Of a stretch of 49,144 nucleotides of DNA, positions 17,904 to 26,570 are shown piece by piece. Below the pieces are notes generated by a model. It saw nothing but the letters and a program-made list of their open reading frames with translations. It had not been told where the DNA came from and made no database searches. The translations under genes were made by a program, and so were the position numbers. Positions within the stretch are counted from its first letter, which is position 1, and every line of letters begins with the position of its first letter. Source of the DNA: Syntrophomonadaceae bacterium (GTDB taxonomy: Bacteria; Bacillota; Dethiobacteria; DTU022); contig SKOR01000011.1 of assembly GCA_007119965.1 (NCBI GenBank), forward strand, positions 1 to 49,144. Reading direction: 5' to 3'.

Positions 17904-19784
17904 TTAGCTTTCTTTTTCATTTTCGTCATCGCCCTCTTTGCTGTCTTCTTCATCGTGGACGTCATAATCAGCATCTACCACGTTTTCATCATCGCTGCTT
18001 TCCCCGCCTGCCTGGGCTGCTTCCCCTTCAGCAGGCTCAGTCTCCTGGGCTTTCGCCTGTTCATAGAGCTTCGATGAAAGTTCGTGCATATAGGTGTTCA
18101 TTTTTTCGGTAGCTTCCTTGATCCGATCGAGATCTTCACCTTTAGATGCTTCACGGAGTTCCTCGATCGCCTTGTTAACCTCTTCTGCCTTATCAGGCTC
18201 CACCTTGTCCCCTAAATCCTTAAGGGACTTTTCAGCACTGTAGGCCAGGCTGTCAGCCTGGTTGCGGGCTTCGGCCAACTCGCGGCGTTTCTGGTCTTCC
18301 TCGGCATATTGTTCCGCCTCATTGACCATCTCGTCAATTTGATCTTTTTCCAGCCCGCTGGAGGCTGTGATAGTAATATTCTGCTCCCGGTTGGTTCCCA
18401 GGTCCTTGGCCGAAACATTAACGATGCCGTTGGCATCTATGTTAAAGCTGACCTCAACCTGCGGCACGCCGCGTGGAGCAGGTGGGATACCGTCGAGCAT
18501 AAAACGGCCCATGGTTTTGTTATCTGCAGCCATAGCCCGTTCTCCCTGCAGAACGTGAATTTCCACGCTGGTCTGGTTATCGGCTGCAGTTGAAAAGATC
18601 TGTTTCTTCTCAGTAGGAATGGTGGTGTTACGCTCAATTATTTTAGTATACACCCCACCCAGGGTTTCAATCCCCAGGGAAAGCGGCGTTACATCAAGGA
18701 GCAAAACATCTTTAGCTTCACCGCCAAGTACGGCAGCCTGGTATGCGGCGCCTAAGGCGACAACTTCATCAGGGTTTACACCTTTATGCGGTTCCTGGCC
18801 AAGAAGCTTGCGAATAGCTTCCTGTACTGCAGGGATCCGGGTGGAGCCGCCAACCAGGATAACCCGATCAATGCCTTCGGAATTCAACCCGGCATCGCCG
18901 AGAGCCTGCCTGGTCGGGCCCATTGTCTTTTCAACCAGATCGGCAGTCAGTTCGTCAAATTTTGCCCTGGTCAGTGGAACATTAAGGTGTTTCGGACCAT
19001 CCTGGGTCGCCGTTATAAAGGGCAGGTTGATATCGGTCGAAGTAACCGAAGAGAGCTCTACCTTGGCTTTTTCTGCCGCTTCGCTGAGCCTCTGCAAAGC
19101 CATGCGGTCTTTACGCAAATCGATACCCTGGTCTTTCCTGAACTCTTCAGCAACGTAATCGACGATCCTCTGATCAAAATCGTCCCCGCCCAGGCGGTTA
19201 TTCCCGCTGGTTGCTTTAACCTCAACTACATCATCGCCGAGTTCCAGCACGGAAACATCAAATGTCCCGCCGCCGAGGTCGAAAACCAGGATTTTTTGCT
19301 CGCCTTTTTTATCGAGCCCGTATGCCAGTGCAGCAGCTGTCGGTTCATTGATAATTCGCAGGACTTCCAGGCCTGCTATTGTCCCGGCGTCCTTGGTCGC
19401 CTGACGCTGGCTGTCGGTAAAATAGGCGGGAACAGTAATAACCGCCCGGGTAATTTTCTCGCCCAGAAAACTTTCTGCATCAGTTTTAAGCTTCTGCAAG
19501 ACCATCGCAGAAATTTCCTGCGGAGTATATTCTTTATCATCAATTTCTGCCTTGTAATTAGTTCCCATCTCTCGCTTAACCGAAGTTATCGTGCGATCAG
19601 GGTTGGTAATTGTTTGACGCTTGGCAACCTGTCCCACCAGGCGCTCGCCTTCCTTTGTAAAAGCAACTACCGAGGGGGTCAGCCTGCTGCCTTCGGCATT
19701 GGCGATAATTTCCGGTTCGCTGCCGATTAAGGCGGCAACTACAGAGTTGGTTGTTCCTAAGTCAATTCCTACTACTTTTCCCAT
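17904..19784 (-). CDS. dnaK: Chaperone protein DnaK (Hsp70)
   Basis: A 626-residue Hsp70. The nucleotide-binding domain starts [14 protein letters not shown] and carries [13 protein letters not shown] and [13 protein letters not shown]; the linker [16 protein letters not shown] leads into the substrate-binding domain, and the tail is acidic. Gram-positive type: it lacks the extra segment found in the proteobacterial ATPase domain. Start ATG with AGGAGG 7 nt upstream. The 197-nt gap to grpE holds no gene; a GCCGGGC/GCCCGGC inverted repeat (19852-19889) lies there. Confidence 0.98.
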   Translation of the reverse strand: MGKVVGIDLGTTNSVVAALIGSEPEIIANAEGSRLTPSVVAFTKEGERLVGQVAKRQTITNPDRTITSVKREMGTNYKAEIDDKEYTPQEISAMVLQKLKTDAESFLGEKITRAVITVPAYFTDSQRQATKDAGTIAGLEVLRIINEPTAAALAYGLDKKGEQKILVFDLGGGTFDVSVLELGDDVVEVKATSGNNRLGGDDFDQRIVDYVAEEFRKDQGIDLRKDRMALQRLSEAAEKAKVELSSVTSTDINLPFITATQDGPKHLNVPLTRAKFDELTADLVEKTMGPTRQALGDAGLNSEGIDRVILVGGSTRIPAVQEAIRKLLGQEPHKGVNPDEVVALGAAYQAAVLGGEAKDVLLLDVTPLSLGIETLGGVYTKIIERNTTIPTEKKQIFSTAADNQTSVEIHVLQGERAMAADNKTMGRFMLDGIPPAPRGVPQVEVSFNIDANGIVNVSAKDLGTNREQNITITASSGLEKDQIDEMVNEAEQYAEEDQKRRELAEARNQADSLAYSAEKSLKDLGDKVEPDKAEEVNKAIEELREASKGEDLDRIKEATEKMNTYMHELSSKLYEQAKAQETEPAEGEAAQAGGESSDDENVVDADYDVHDEEDSKEGDDENEKES

Positions 19785-19981
19785 TTTTCTTCCTCCTAAG
19801 CTGATCTTTAATAAGAATTACAGTATTCAATAGAGCTGAGAGCTTGATGTGCCGGGCTTTTCACCTGCTGTCAATTACCGCTGCCCGGCCGGACCGGACG
19901 AGTATTAAATCTAGGCGCGCTTTTGGCAATTATTAATACCTTCCTGAACCCGGCTCCCGGCTTCTGATTCCCAAGTTGTTT

Positions 19982-20575
19982 TTACTCCCCGCAAACCTTG
20001 ACCATTGAGGGGCGCAGAACCCTCCTGCGATGCCGGTACCCTTTTTGCAGTTCATCCAAAACGGTCCCAGGCTCAGCTTGATCGTTCGCCTCCTGGATCA
20101 CTGCATGGTGGCAGTTCGGATCAAATTTACAACCGATTGCTTCTATTTTGGTGACCCCTTCCTGCTCAAGGATCTGCGTCAGCTGTTTATAAATCATCTC
20201 CAGCCCTTCGACATGCCCGGGGGGTATATCTTCAGACGAACGGGCGGAGTCAAGGGCGCGCTCCAGGTTGTCAAGGACAGGCAAAAGGCGGCTGAGAAAT
20301 TGATGCAGTGCATATTCCCTTGCTTCAGCCTGTTCTATCTTGCCGATCCTGCGCAGGTTGTCAATATCAGCTTGTTTGCGCTTCAGCTTATCAAGCAGTT
20401 CCTCTTTTTCCTGCTGCCAATCCGGAGCTTCCTGATCTTTTTCCGCCTGTCGATCTTCTTCTGCGGCATCTTCTTCAGCAGTAACTTCAGCTTCCGGTTC
20501 CAGCCCCTTCGTTTCTTCGTTTTCGGTCGGAGACTGCTCTTTAAATTCTCTTTTTTGCTTCTTTTCTTCGGCCAT
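19982..20575 (-). CDS. grpE: Nucleotide exchange factor GrpE
   Basis: GrpE releases ADP from DnaK. The product (197 residues from ATG at 20575; a GTG 12 nt earlier is also possible) has an acidic low-complexity N-terminus, the long dimerisation helix (about 55-110) and a C-terminal beta domain with IGCKFDPNCHHAV and GTVLDELQKGY..RRRVLRPSMVKV. It follows hrcA by about 47 nt within the CIRCE-controlled operon. Confidence 0.96.
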   Translation of the reverse strand: MAEEKKQKREFKEQSPTENEETKGLEPEAEVTAEEDAAEEDRQAEKDQEAPDWQQEKEELLDKLKRKQADIDNLRRIGKIEQAEAREYALHQFLSRLLPVLDNLERALDSARSSEDIPPGHVEGLEMIYKQLTQILEQEGVTKIEAIGCKFDPNCHHAVIQEANDQAEPGTVLDELQKGYRHRRRVLRPSMVKVCGE

Positions 20576-20621
20576 AAAATACTTCACCCGCTTACTGTAA
20601 ATGTTTTTATATAATGATTTG

Positions 20622-21656
20622 TCAAGAGCTCAGGCTCTTGTTCAGGTAATTTACCAGGCGGCGCATCACACCGATTACATGACCGTAGTCCATCCTGGTC
20701 GGTCCTAGGACACCGACCGTACCCAGGGTTTTATCATGGATCTTGTAGGTCCCTGTAATCAGGGTACACTCCTGGATATCTGCATGTTCGTTTTCTGCCC
20801 CAATCCTGACCACGATATTGTCCTCACTGGAAGTGTCCTCCAGGATCTTAAACAGAAGCGGCTCCTGCTCAAAAAGATTAAGCATCCTCCTGATTTTATC
20901 GACATCCTTAAATTCAGGCTGGTTGAGAATGTTGGTGGTTCCACCGAGGAATACCCTGATCTGCTTTTCTTCTTTCAGGCTTTCTTCCAGAAGAATAAAA
21001 GCCTGTTCTAAAATTTCCAGGCGTTTGAAGAGATCTCGTTTCAGCTCGTTAATCAGGGAAGTAGTAACCTGATCTATGGTCAGACCGTATAGCTTCTGGT
21101 TCAGGTATGAAACAACCTGGTGCAGCTCTGCCTGGCTCAACTGCTGCTGCATGTCGATCACCTTGTTTTTTATAAATCCTGTATCGGTTATTAATACTAC
21201 CAGGCCCCTCTTCTCGTCAAGCGGCAAAATACGCAGGTGGTGAAAAGCGCTCTTCCGGAACTGGGGACCCATGATTAGCGAGGTCTGGTTTGTCGCTGAA
21301 GACAAAACCCGGGCCGAGTTATTAATGATTTGTTCAATCTCGCGCATCTTCTCGGTGCTTAAAGAGTTGCTTAAAGCCAACTCGTCATCATCGCTGAGAT
21401 CGCTTAAGTCCATCAGGTTATCAACATAATAACGGTAACCCAGCTGGGTTGGGATTCTACCGGCAGAAGTATGGGGCTGAACCAGGAAGCCCTGTTCCTC
21501 CAGATCAGCCATCTCATTGCGGATCGTGGCCGAACTTAACCCCATCCGGTGAGAACGGGATACTGTCCGCGATCCGACAGGTTCGGCAGTTATAACATAA
21601 TTGATCACAACTGCCTTGAGGATCTGCTCTTTCCTTTCATTAAGTAATGCTGCCAT
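20622..21656 (-). CDS. hrcA: Heat-inducible transcription repressor HrcA
   Basis: HrcA represses the dnaK and groE operons by binding CIRCE. The 344-residue product has the N-terminal winged helix with EPVGSRTVS and SSATIRNEMADLEEQGFL..PHTSAGRIPT, and the C-terminal GAF-like dimerisation region ending GVLGPTRMDYGHVIGVMR. ATG at 21656 follows CGGGGGA by 6 nt; a TTG two codons earlier is a less likely start. It heads hrcA-grpE-dnaK-dnaJ-rsmE-mtaB, and its leader contains the CIRCE operator, so it controls itself. Confidence 0.97.
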   Translation of the reverse strand: MAALLNERKEQILKAVVINYVITAEPVGSRTVSRSHRMGLSSATIRNEMADLEEQGFLVQPHTSAGRIPTQLGYRYYVDNLMDLSDLSDDDELALSNSLSTEKMREIEQIINNSARVLSSATNQTSLIMGPQFRKSAFHHLRILPLDEKRGLVVLITDTGFIKNKVIDMQQQLSQAELHQVVSYLNQKLYGLTIDQVTTSLINELKRDLFKRLEILEQAFILLEESLKEEKQIRVFLGGTTNILNQPEFKDVDKIRRMLNLFEQEPLLFKILEDTSSEDNIVVRIGAENEHADIQECTLITGTYKIHDKTLGTVGVLGPTRMDYGHVIGVMRRLVNYLNKSLSS

Positions 21657-21680
21657 GTTCAATCCCCCGCTCCCAATTCT

Positions 21681-21707
21681 TTAGCACTCTATGCCTCAGA
21701 GTGCTAA
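21681..21707. promoter_or_regulatory. CIRCE operator (HrcA binding site)
   Basis: A perfect inverted repeat TTAGCACTC-N9-GAGTGCTAA, identical to the CIRCE consensus. It lies between the hrcA promoter and start codon, where HrcA would block transcription. Confidence 0.98.
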
Positions 21708-21717
21708 ATCTATTTAA

Positions 21718-21747
21718 AAAATATCACTCATCAAGGGGGTTTGTCAA
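21718..21747 (-). promoter_or_regulatory. Promoter of the hrcA-grpE-dnaK-dnaJ operon
   Basis: On the minus strand TTGACA (21747-21742), 18-nt spacer, TATTTT (21723-21718). The predicted transcription start falls just before CIRCE. Confidence 0.75.
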
Positions 21748-21780
21748 GCTGATCAGCACATTTTATCTGTTCAAAAGCAG

Positions 21781-22164
21781 TTAACCTGTTTTCCCGGCTT
21801 CATATTTACTGCGGTAATCAGCAATAGCATTGTGCAGGGCATCTGCAGCAAGGTTTGAACAGTGCAGCTTGAGTGGAGGAAGTCCGCCCAGTTCATCGGC
21901 AACATCCTGATTGGAAATTTTCAGCGCCTGCTCCAGGGTCTTGCCTTTAACCATTTCAGTAAGCATGCTGCTGCTGGCGATTGCCGCACCACAACCATAA
22001 GTTTGGAAACTGACGTCTTCAATTATTCCATCTTTAACTTTTAGATAGAGGGTCATTGTATCGCCGCACTTAAAGCTTCCTGTCTCACCGACAGCGTCTG
22101 CATCGGCCAGTTCTCCGACATTACGGGGGTTGTTGAAGTGATCGACTACTTTTTCATTGTACAT
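21781..22164 (-). CDS. nifU: Fe-S cluster assembly scaffold NifU/IscU
   Basis: A 127-residue U-type scaffold. The three cluster-binding cysteines are C33 (GSFKCGDTM), C58 (TYGCGAAIASSS) and C102 (LHCSNLAADAL), in the arrangement of NifU-type proteins of Clostridia, with the conserved Asp at D35. It receives sulfur from the cysteine desulfurase encoded 18 nt upstream. It is the last gene of the rrf2-nifS-nifU operon. Confidence 0.95.
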   Translation of the reverse strand: MYNEKVVDHFNNPRNVGELADADAVGETGSFKCGDTMTLYLKVKDGIIEDVSFQTYGCGAAIASSSMLTEMVKGKTLEQALKISNQDVADELGGLPPLKLHCSNLAADALHNAIADYRSKYEAGKTG

Positions 22165-22182
22165 CTGCTGTTCTCCTCTCTG

Positions 22183-23346
22183 TTATACAGACTTGCCCAT
22201 CGGGGATATTAAACGCAGTTTCTCAACTACTCCGGGAACCTTATCCAGGACATAATCTAGATCTGCCTCACTGTTGCCCCAGCCCATGGTAAAGCGGATT
22301 GAACCGTGGGCAGTATGGTGATCAAGCCCGATCGCCGAAAGGACATGCGACGGATCCAGTGATCCCGAAGAACATGCTGACCCGCTTGAAGCGGCAATCC
22401 CCTGCATATCAAGGCCCAGGAGTATTGATTCACCCTCAATGTATTTAAAGCTGACATTTACATTGCCGGGCAGGCGCTTTTCAGGGTGGCCGTTGAGAAC
22501 AACATCGTCAATTTTCAGGAGCCCCCTTATTAACCTGTCCCTTAACGATTGCAGGGTTTTAGTTTTCCGGGGGATCTCTTCAACGGATAGTTCCAGGGCT
22601 CGACTGAGGCCGATAATACCGGGCACATTTTCGGTTCCCGGCCGCAGTTTGCGCTCCTGGCCGCCTCCCCGGTAAAGGGGATCAATTTTTACCCCTTTGC
22701 GCCTGTAAAGTGCGCCGACTCCTTTGGGCCCGTTAAATTTGTGGGCCGACAGGGACAATAAATCAACCTGCAGCTTCTTAACATCGACCGGGAGCTGTCC
22801 GGTTACCTGGACTGCATCGGTGTGAAACAGAATATTATGACCGGCAGCAATCGCCCCGATCTCCCCTACAGGCTGTAAAGTCCCTATTTCATTGTTTGCG
22901 GCCATGATGGAAATTATAAATGTCTCTGGAGTAATGGCCTTTTCCACCGCTGCCGGATCTAAAAGCCCGCTGCTGTCAACCGGCAGGTAGGTGACCCTGT
23001 GGCCTTCTTTTTCTAAATCGCGGCATACATCAAGCACAGCGTGGTGCTCTACTACCGAGGTAATAATATGGCCGGGCTTTTTTTGTTTTTTTGCCGCTCC
23101 GCGCAGGGCAATATTATTCGATTCTGTGCCGCCTGAGGTGAAATATATTTCTTCAGTGTTTGCTCCCAGGGCCAGAGCTGTTTTTTCCCGTGCATTTTCA
23201 ACAGCACTGCGGACTGCCCTGCCTTTGGCATGGACACTGGACGGGTTTCCGTATTGTTCCCTTAAAAAAGGGAGCATTGCCTCGAGCACTTCTTCTCTTA
23301 CGGGTGTAGTAGCTCCATGATCCATATATACCTGCCTGTCGCTCAC
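22183..23346 (-). CDS. nifS: Cysteine desulfurase NifS/IscS
   Basis: A PLP-dependent class V aminotransferase-fold enzyme, 387 residues, releasing sulfur from cysteine as a persulfide. PLP lysine K203 lies in SLSAHKFNGPKG, the cofactor-stacking region is SVVEHHAVL (99-101), and catalytic C325 lies in the flexible loop SSGSACSSGS. It can supply Fe-S assembly, thio-tRNA modification and possibly selenium delivery. GTG start with GGGAGG 7 nt upstream; it follows the rrf2 regulator by 15 nt. Confidence 0.96.
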   Translation of the reverse strand: MSDRQVYMDHGATTPVREEVLEAMLPFLREQYGNPSSVHAKGRAVRSAVENAREKTALALGANTEEIYFTSGGTESNNIALRGAAKKQKKPGHIITSVVEHHAVLDVCRDLEKEGHRVTYLPVDSSGLLDPAAVEKAITPETFIISIMAANNEIGTLQPVGEIGAIAAGHNILFHTDAVQVTGQLPVDVKKLQVDLLSLSAHKFNGPKGVGALYRRKGVKIDPLYRGGGQERKLRPGTENVPGIIGLSRALELSVEEIPRKTKTLQSLRDRLIRGLLKIDDVVLNGHPEKRLPGNVNVSFKYIEGESILLGLDMQGIAASSGSACSSGSLDPSHVLSAIGLDHHTAHGSIRFTMGWGNSEADLDYVLDKVPGVVEKLRLISPMGKSV

Positions 23347-23361
23347 AATCTATTCCTCCCG

Positions 23362-23793
23362 TTAAGTTAATAATTTTGCCGGTTTAATCTCGACCAGTTC
23401 ATCAAGTGATACTTCATCTAAAACATCATTAATCCGATCCCTTAATTTTTCCCAGACTTGCCTGGTCAGACAGGCATCTTTACGGTGACAGCAGGCTTCG
23501 CTGTCAACCTCGGAGAGGCAGTCTACAGGAGTAATCGGCCCCTCTACGGCACGGACGATATCTCCGACTTTAATATTAGCAGGTGGTCGAGACAGGATAT
23601 AGCCACCGCGGGATCCACGGACACTTTGGATCAGCTCAGCCCGCCTCAAACCGGGAAAGATTTGTTCCAAAAATTTAAGCGATATTTTCTCCTGCTCGGC
23701 AATTTCCCGCAAGGGAAGAGGCCCGGCCCGGTAATGAATTGCCAGGACCGCCATAGCCCTTACTCCATATTCAACTCTGGCAGATAGTTTCAT
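23362..23793 (-). CDS. iscR: Rrf2-family Fe-S regulator (IscR-like)
   Basis: A 143-residue winged-helix regulator: MKLSARVEYGVRAMAVLA, REIAEQEKISLKFLEQIFPGLRRA and SVRGSRGGYILSRPP are typical Rrf2 signatures. Four cysteines (C92, C101, C102, C108) in the region where IscR binds a [2Fe-2S] cluster suggest cluster sensing. Being first in rrf2-nifS-nifU, it most likely controls Fe-S assembly in response to cluster demand, and probably its own promoter, where a partial dyad is visible at 23812-23836. Confidence 0.9.
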   Translation of the reverse strand: MKLSARVEYGVRAMAVLAIHYRAGPLPLREIAEQEKISLKFLEQIFPGLRRAELIQSVRGSRGGYILSRPPANIKVGDIVRAVEGPITPVDCLSEVDSEACCHRKDACLTRQVWEKLRDRINDVLDEVSLDELVEIKPAKLLT

Positions 23794-23811
23794 TATTACA
23801 GCTCCTGACTC

Positions 23812-23836
23812 AATTCCGACTAAACAACTCAGGTAT
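23812..23836. promoter_or_regulatory. Candidate Rrf2/IscR operator
   Basis: Downstream of the -10 on the minus strand lies ATACCTGAGT...AGTCGGAATT, with half-sites CCTGA and TCGGA in imperfect dyad symmetry. The position between promoter and gene fits a repressor site. This is inference; the exact IscR motif of this lineage is not known to me. Confidence 0.45.
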
Positions 23837-23848
23837 TACCCAAAAAAA

Positions 23849-23877
23849 AGAATAACACCTGTCCCGCCCGATGTCAA
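23849..23877 (-). promoter_or_regulatory. Promoter of rrf2-nifS-nifU
   Basis: On the minus strand TTGACA (23877-23872), 17-nt spacer, TATTCT (23854-23849). Confidence 0.7.
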
Positions 23878-23883
23878 TGCGTT

Positions 23884-23918
23884 AAAAATAAAAATAGCCG
23901 GCGCTATTATGCCGGCTA
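23884..23918 (-). terminator. Intrinsic terminator of the cold-shock gene
   Basis: Read on the minus strand: TAGCCGGC, 8-nt loop, GCCGGCTA (an 8-bp perfect stem at 23918-23895), then TTTTTATTTTT. It lies about 42 nt after the csp stop codon. Confidence 0.88.
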
Positions 23919-23960
23919 AAAAATCAAACTCATCCAGTATAGGATCAGGTTGTTCCTAAA

Positions 23961-24158
23961 CTATAACTTCACCACGTTTGCAGCCTGAGGCCCGCGGTTT
24001 CCTTCGACAATTTCGAATTCAACCTCCTGGCCTTCCTCTAATGTTTTGAAGCCGTCTTCCTGGATCTCCGAATAATGTACAAAAACATCCTTATCTTCTT
24101 CAACTTCGATGAAACCGTACCCTTTTTCAGGATTAAACCACTTAACCTTACCCTGCAT
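23961..24158 (-). CDS. csp: Cold-shock protein (CspA family)
   Basis: A 65-residue OB-fold RNA chaperone. RNP1 is KGYGFIEV and RNP2 is DVFVHYSEI; the start [17 protein letters not shown] and the end [12 protein letters not shown] are typical. ATG start with AGGAGG about 9 nt upstream. The leader contains a tight hairpin (24182-24196) just before the ribosome site, which might serve thermal control of translation, as in other csp leaders. The gene is monocistronic, ending at a strong terminator. Confidence 0.96.
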   Translation of the reverse strand: MQGKVKWFNPEKGYGFIEVEEDKDVFVHYSEIQEDGFKTLEEGQEVEFEIVEGNRGPQAANVVKL

Positions 24159-24181
24159 TAAAAGATTACCTCCTATAATAA

Positions 24182-24196
24182 CCCTGGCAGCCAGGG
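24182..24196 (-). promoter_or_regulatory. Leader hairpin upstream of csp
   Basis: CCCTGG-CTG-CCAGGG on the minus strand, a 6-bp stem with a 3-nt loop, 15-20 nt before the csp ribosome-binding site. A regulatory role is possible but unproven. Confidence 0.35.
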
Positions 24197-24311
24197 CGAT
24201 CTATCGTTTAAAGGTTACCATACTCCCATTTAAAAAGCAATATATTAATTGAATTTTCAAAGACCGTTTCAGCTCCTGCTGCCCGTGTTGCAGGCCAATA
24301 TAAGATTAACT

Positions 24312-24363
24312 GTATCTGCTCAGCCAACCTGCCGGTATCCGGAAATATTAGCGAAGCAGGTCC
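24312..24363. repeat. Intergenic quasi-palindromic repeat, copy 3
   Basis: 52 nt beginning GTATCTGCTCAGCCAACCTG and ending AAGCAGGTCC. The left half matches the minus-strand reading of 8015-8069 almost base for base. It lies between the divergent csp and acpS genes. Confidence 0.65.
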
Positions 24364-24453
24364 TTACCTCTCCGTGGCAGCCGATGGAAACGGCTGCGCC
24401 CATGCTATAATAAACGTAAATGTTATTATTCTGATTTTAAGAGGTGATCGCAA

Positions 24454-24840
24454 TTGGACCTGGTAGGTATCGGCGTTGACATGGTATCTATTGAAAGGAT
24501 TGGCAGGGTTTATAAAAAACATCCGCAGCGTTTCCTGCGCAGGATCCTGACTGCTGCGGAAGAGAACAGCTTCAGGGAAAGAGGTTCTTCGATGGCGGCG
24601 CTGGCTGCCCGTTTTGCGGCCAAGGAAGCGGTGTTAAAAGCTATCGGCTGCGGAATCGGCCCGGCCGCCATGAATGAAGTTGAGATTCTAACCACTCCCG
24701 GCCGTCAGCCGCAGGTCAGGCTTTACGGTACAGCATCTGTACTGGCCGCACAGAAGGGAATTAATAAGATCGCCATATCAATGACCCATGAACCGCCCCT
24801 TGCCTGTGCTTTTGCAACAGCTGCCGGGGACCCGAGGTAA
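24454..24840 (+). CDS. acpS: Holo-[acyl-carrier-protein] synthase AcpS
   Basis: AcpS transfers 4'-phosphopantetheine from CoA to apo-ACP. The 128-residue product has both conserved motifs: GIGVDMVSIERI (Mg-binding Asp) and RFAAKEAVLKAIG. TTG start supported by GAGGTGAT 6-7 nt upstream. It stands alone on the plus strand and converges with the chemoreceptor gene. Confidence 0.94.
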   Translation: MDLVGIGVDMVSIERIGRVYKKHPQRFLRRILTAAEENSFRERGSSMAALAARFAAKEAVLKAIGCGIGPAAMNEVEILTTPGRQPQVRLYGTASVLAAQKGINKIAISMTHEPPLACAFATAAGDPR

Positions 24841-24855
24841 TCCGGGCAAACCCGT

Positions 24856-24887
24856 CCCTGTCTCCCATGTGAAAGCCGGAGATAGGG
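24856..24887. terminator. Possible terminator hairpin between acpS and the chemoreceptor gene
   Basis: CCCTGTCTCC and GGAGATAGGG form a 10-bp stem (one G-U) with a 12-nt loop in the convergent gap. No clear T tract follows on either strand, so it may only be a structural end for the acpS transcript. Confidence 0.4.
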
Positions 24888-26522
24888 TTAACTTCTTAGA
24901 TAGGAATCCATAATCCCAGCTACGGCAGCGGAAGATTGCATTTTGGTAACCTGGTCATTAATTTTATTAACCAGCTTCTGCCTGTTTTCATGGGCCAAGC
25001 AGACAACGGCGATCTGTTCAATCGGTTCACTGATAATCTCGAAGCTGCCCTGGAAGTAGTTCTGGCTCAGCCGCATACCGACCATCCTTTCGGCAACGAC
25101 ATAATCTGTTTTGCCCCAGAAATGATCAAGAAAACTGAAAACATCGCTGTCGAACTCCACTAGGATGGCCCCCGCTTCTTTAAGAGAGGCCGCTCCCAGC
25201 CCTGCTGACTGGACCCCGACTTTTTTGCCGCGCATATCCTTAAGGCTGACTGCCGCATTCTCCTCTGTAGATTTATTATTTTTAAAGATTACAGTTTCGA
25301 AGTGAGCATAGGGCGTGGATCCAATAATGGGGAACCTGTTAAAATACGGGTTGGGCCAACCGGCATTGAGGATTATGTCAATACGCCTGTCGGTGAGCAG
25401 CGGGAATACGGAAGCCCAGGTAGCGCCAATCAGCTTTACATCATAACCGAGATCAGAAGCAATTTGGCAAAATATATCAATACTGATGCCCCGGGATTGT
25501 CCCTCGTTAACGTAGACCCAGGGTGGAAATGCATCATCATGGGCAACCCGCAGTTCCTTTTTCTTTTTAAGGACAAGCCCTCCGGAAACAGCCCTTTCCA
25601 TCTCAATAACCTGCTCAAACTGGCTGTCGATCACGTCTTTCAGTTTTTCGGCATTGTCATTAACCTGGCCAAAGGTCACATTAACATTTTTAGACTGCTC
25701 GATGACCCGGTCTACGTTTTCGGCTGCCGATGTTATATGACTGAATACTTCTTTTGTCGACAGCGATTGCTTCTCAACCAGGGTGGTGACGCTCTTCAGG
25801 GATCTGCTGGCCTCAACCAGGCTTTTCAGGGTTGTCCTGATACCTGCATCTTCTTCCTTAATATTACCGGCTACCTGGCGATGCGTCGCCTGGTAAGAAC
25901 CCATCGCTGATTCTGCCTGGCTCATGCGCAACTCGAGGTTCTCCAAAAGACCTTTAATTTCCCTGGTTATACTGCCGCTCGCCTCGGCAAGTTTTTTTAC
26001 TTCTTCGGCAACAACAGCGAAGCCCCTGCCGTGCACTCCCGCCTGCGCCGCTTCTATAGCTGCATTCAAAGCCAGCAGGTTTGTCTGCGAGGCGATCGCC
26101 TCGATATTCGAAACGCCGCTGATTACTTCCACTGAAGCATCTTTGACCCCGCTGAAAAGATCGATCATCTCCTGGAATGAACCCTGCATCGATTCCATAG
26201 ACCGGCCGGTCTCTTCAACACTGGTTACAATCGACCTGGTTTGGTCAACCGTTTCGCTGACAACATGGTTCAGGTGCTGCGAATCAGTTATTAAACTATC
26301 GGCGCTGTCGAATATTTCGTTGACCTTATCGCCGGCCCGGTCCAGGGAGTTTTCGAATTCCTGCATCTGTTCCACCAGGATATTGTCCGACGAATCGGTC
26401 AGTGCACCGCTTAAATGCAGTAATACAAAAAGTTCCCGGATCATCGATCTGATTTTCGCTTCATTTTCTGACAGCTGTTGAGATACTTTCTTGAGCCCGG
26501 TCCCGGCCCTTGCTGCAGCCAT
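24888..26522 (-). CDS. Soluble chemoreceptor with C-terminal solute-binding (SBP_bac_3-like) domain
   Basis: A 544-residue protein from ATG at 26522 (GGAGA 8 nt upstream; an earlier ATG at 26558 has a poorly spaced site). Residues about 50-320 are a methyl-accepting chemotaxis signalling domain with the hairpin-tip motif [20 protein letters not shown] followed by [16 protein letters not shown]. Residues about 322-544 resemble family 3 solute-binding proteins: [60 protein letters not shown]. There is no signal peptide, membrane helix or HAMP domain, so both parts should be cytoplasmic. This inverts the usual order (sensor first, outside). It probably senses an internal amino-acid-like ligand. 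It lies 48 nt after acn. Confidence 0.85.
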   Translation of the reverse strand: MAAARAGTGLKKVSQQLSENEAKIRSMIRELFVLLHLSGALTDSSDNILVEQMQEFENSLDRAGDKVNEIFDSADSLITDSQHLNHVVSETVDQTRSIVTSVEETGRSMESMQGSFQEMIDLFSGVKDASVEVISGVSNIEAIASQTNLLALNAAIEAAQAGVHGRGFAVVAEEVKKLAEASGSITREIKGLLENLELRMSQAESAMGSYQATHRQVAGNIKEEDAGIRTTLKSLVEASRSLKSVTTLVEKQSLSTKEVFSHITSAAENVDRVIEQSKNVNVTFGQVNDNAEKLKDVIDSQFEQVIEMERAVSGGLVLKKKKELRVAHDDAFPPWVYVNEGQSRGISIDIFCQIASDLGYDVKLIGATWASVFPLLTDRRIDIILNAGWPNPYFNRFPIIGSTPYAHFETVIFKNNKSTEENAAVSLKDMRGKKVGVQSAGLGAASLKEAGAILVEFDSDVFSFLDHFWGKTDYVVAERMVGMRLSQNYFQGSFEIISEPIEQIAVVCLAHENRQKLVNKINDQVTKMQSSAAVAGIMDSYLRS

Positions 26523-26570
26523 TTGAAATCTCTCCCTATCTCTTAATTTGAAAAACATTGCCTTCTTTAC

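Noticed and set aside
18786-19730. Long open frame (314 codons) on the plus strand opposite dnaK
   Set aside because: It is the antisense shadow of the highly conserved dnaK frame; no ribosome site, and the peptide has no family pattern.
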